Shown: piece by piece, positions 63,601 to 64,000 of the stretch
Numbering within the stretch: position 1 is the stretch's first letter
How the letters are laid out: each line of letters begins with the position of its first letter
Assembly: GCA_005406025.1 (NCBI GenBank)
Contig: BGZK01001582.1
Coordinates: 62,001 to 126,000 of the forward strand
Length of the DNA stretch: 64,000 nucleotides
Direction: 5' to 3'
Source of the DNA: Eumeta japonica
Lineage: Eukaryota; Arthropoda; Insecta; Lepidoptera; Psychidae
Translations under genes and position numbers: made by a program
Notes under the pieces: generated by a model
The model's database searches: none
Told to the model about the DNA's origin: nothing
What the model saw: only the letters and a program-made list of their open reading frames with translations

Positions 63601-64000
63601 TCTCATAAGTCATTTTTGGCATTCAATGCCGCCCTTTTACAAACTTGTTTTTAACAAAATTGAGACATTCATATCACGTCGTTGTCATGGAAGTTCGGAA
63701 TTATTTTCCGTGGTAGTTTAACAATACTATTTTCCTTTAATTTAGTATTTTTGATACCTCTAGGTTCTAAATATCGAACTCTGCAATTCTCTTAGAGTTT
63801 GAAATTTATAATCTCAAATAGGCGGCTCAGAGTGTCCTACTAATTTTTAATTGCTGTTCTGAAGTTCTTCGCCTATTTATGTCTTAATCTAGCTCTTTTT
63901 GTAACTTTAGTTCACTTTCCTTAAAGATAATAATGTATTTTTATGAGTTCTATTTTTTTTTTTTTATACCGAAATATTTACATGATAATTTTAAATGGCA
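60651..64000. other. Upstream flank or 5' intron of syntrophin
   Basis: AT-rich sequence without a supported coding exon. Because an acceptor-like site precedes the first coding exon, part of this is probably 5' intron and a non-coding first exon may lie here or beyond the window. Confidence 0.4.

Overview
The window looks like ordinary nuclear DNA from an insect, most likely a moth or butterfly. It is AT-rich, its genes have short exons spread over long introns, and the dispersed repeats resemble types I know from lepidopteran genomes (recalled, not searched). No prokaryotic or viral system, CRISPR array or rRNA is visible.

Two host genes can be read. On the + strand, five exons between 15271 and 19329 encode a complete trypsin-like serine protease domain ending in a stop codon. 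The domain has the full catalytic triad, a trypsin-type S1 pocket and an RRKR/IVGG activation site. The linker (CGKRR...RRKR/IVGG) resembles that of the transmembrane protease corin, but no upstream regulatory domains were found in the first 15 kb. On the - strand, 14 coding exons between 60624 (start) and 47360 (stop) encode a gamma-type syntrophin of about 539 residues: N-terminal half-PH, PDZ, linker, second half-PH, PH2 and C-terminal SU region. Residue conservation is good, but five of the 14 exons (3, 4, 6, 7, 13) carry small indels, a missing base at a splice junction, or an in-frame stop. I read these mainly as consensus errors in the assembly, with recent inactivation as the alternative.

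Transposon remains fill much of the rest: a LINE reverse-transcriptase tail (562-990), a lepidopteran interspersed repeat (3657-4232), a SINE/RTE-like composite (14134-15120) and a relative in a protease intron (17281-17705), three copies of a ~170 bp MITE (16415, 24144, 35547), a DDE transposase fragment (about 44940-45424), two copies of a ~480 bp TA-flanked MITE (50838 and 52667), and a fossil hAT element (52163-54598) into which the second of those copies is inserted.

The 27 kb between the genes (19.86-47.36 kb) and the first 15 kb hold no recognisable host coding exon. They contain several CpG-rich blocks, hairpins and palindromes, listed as candidates only. I do not see an undescribed biological system. 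The most useful leads are the syntrophin lesions, the protease activation site and the near-perfect 60-base hairpin at 12334-12393.
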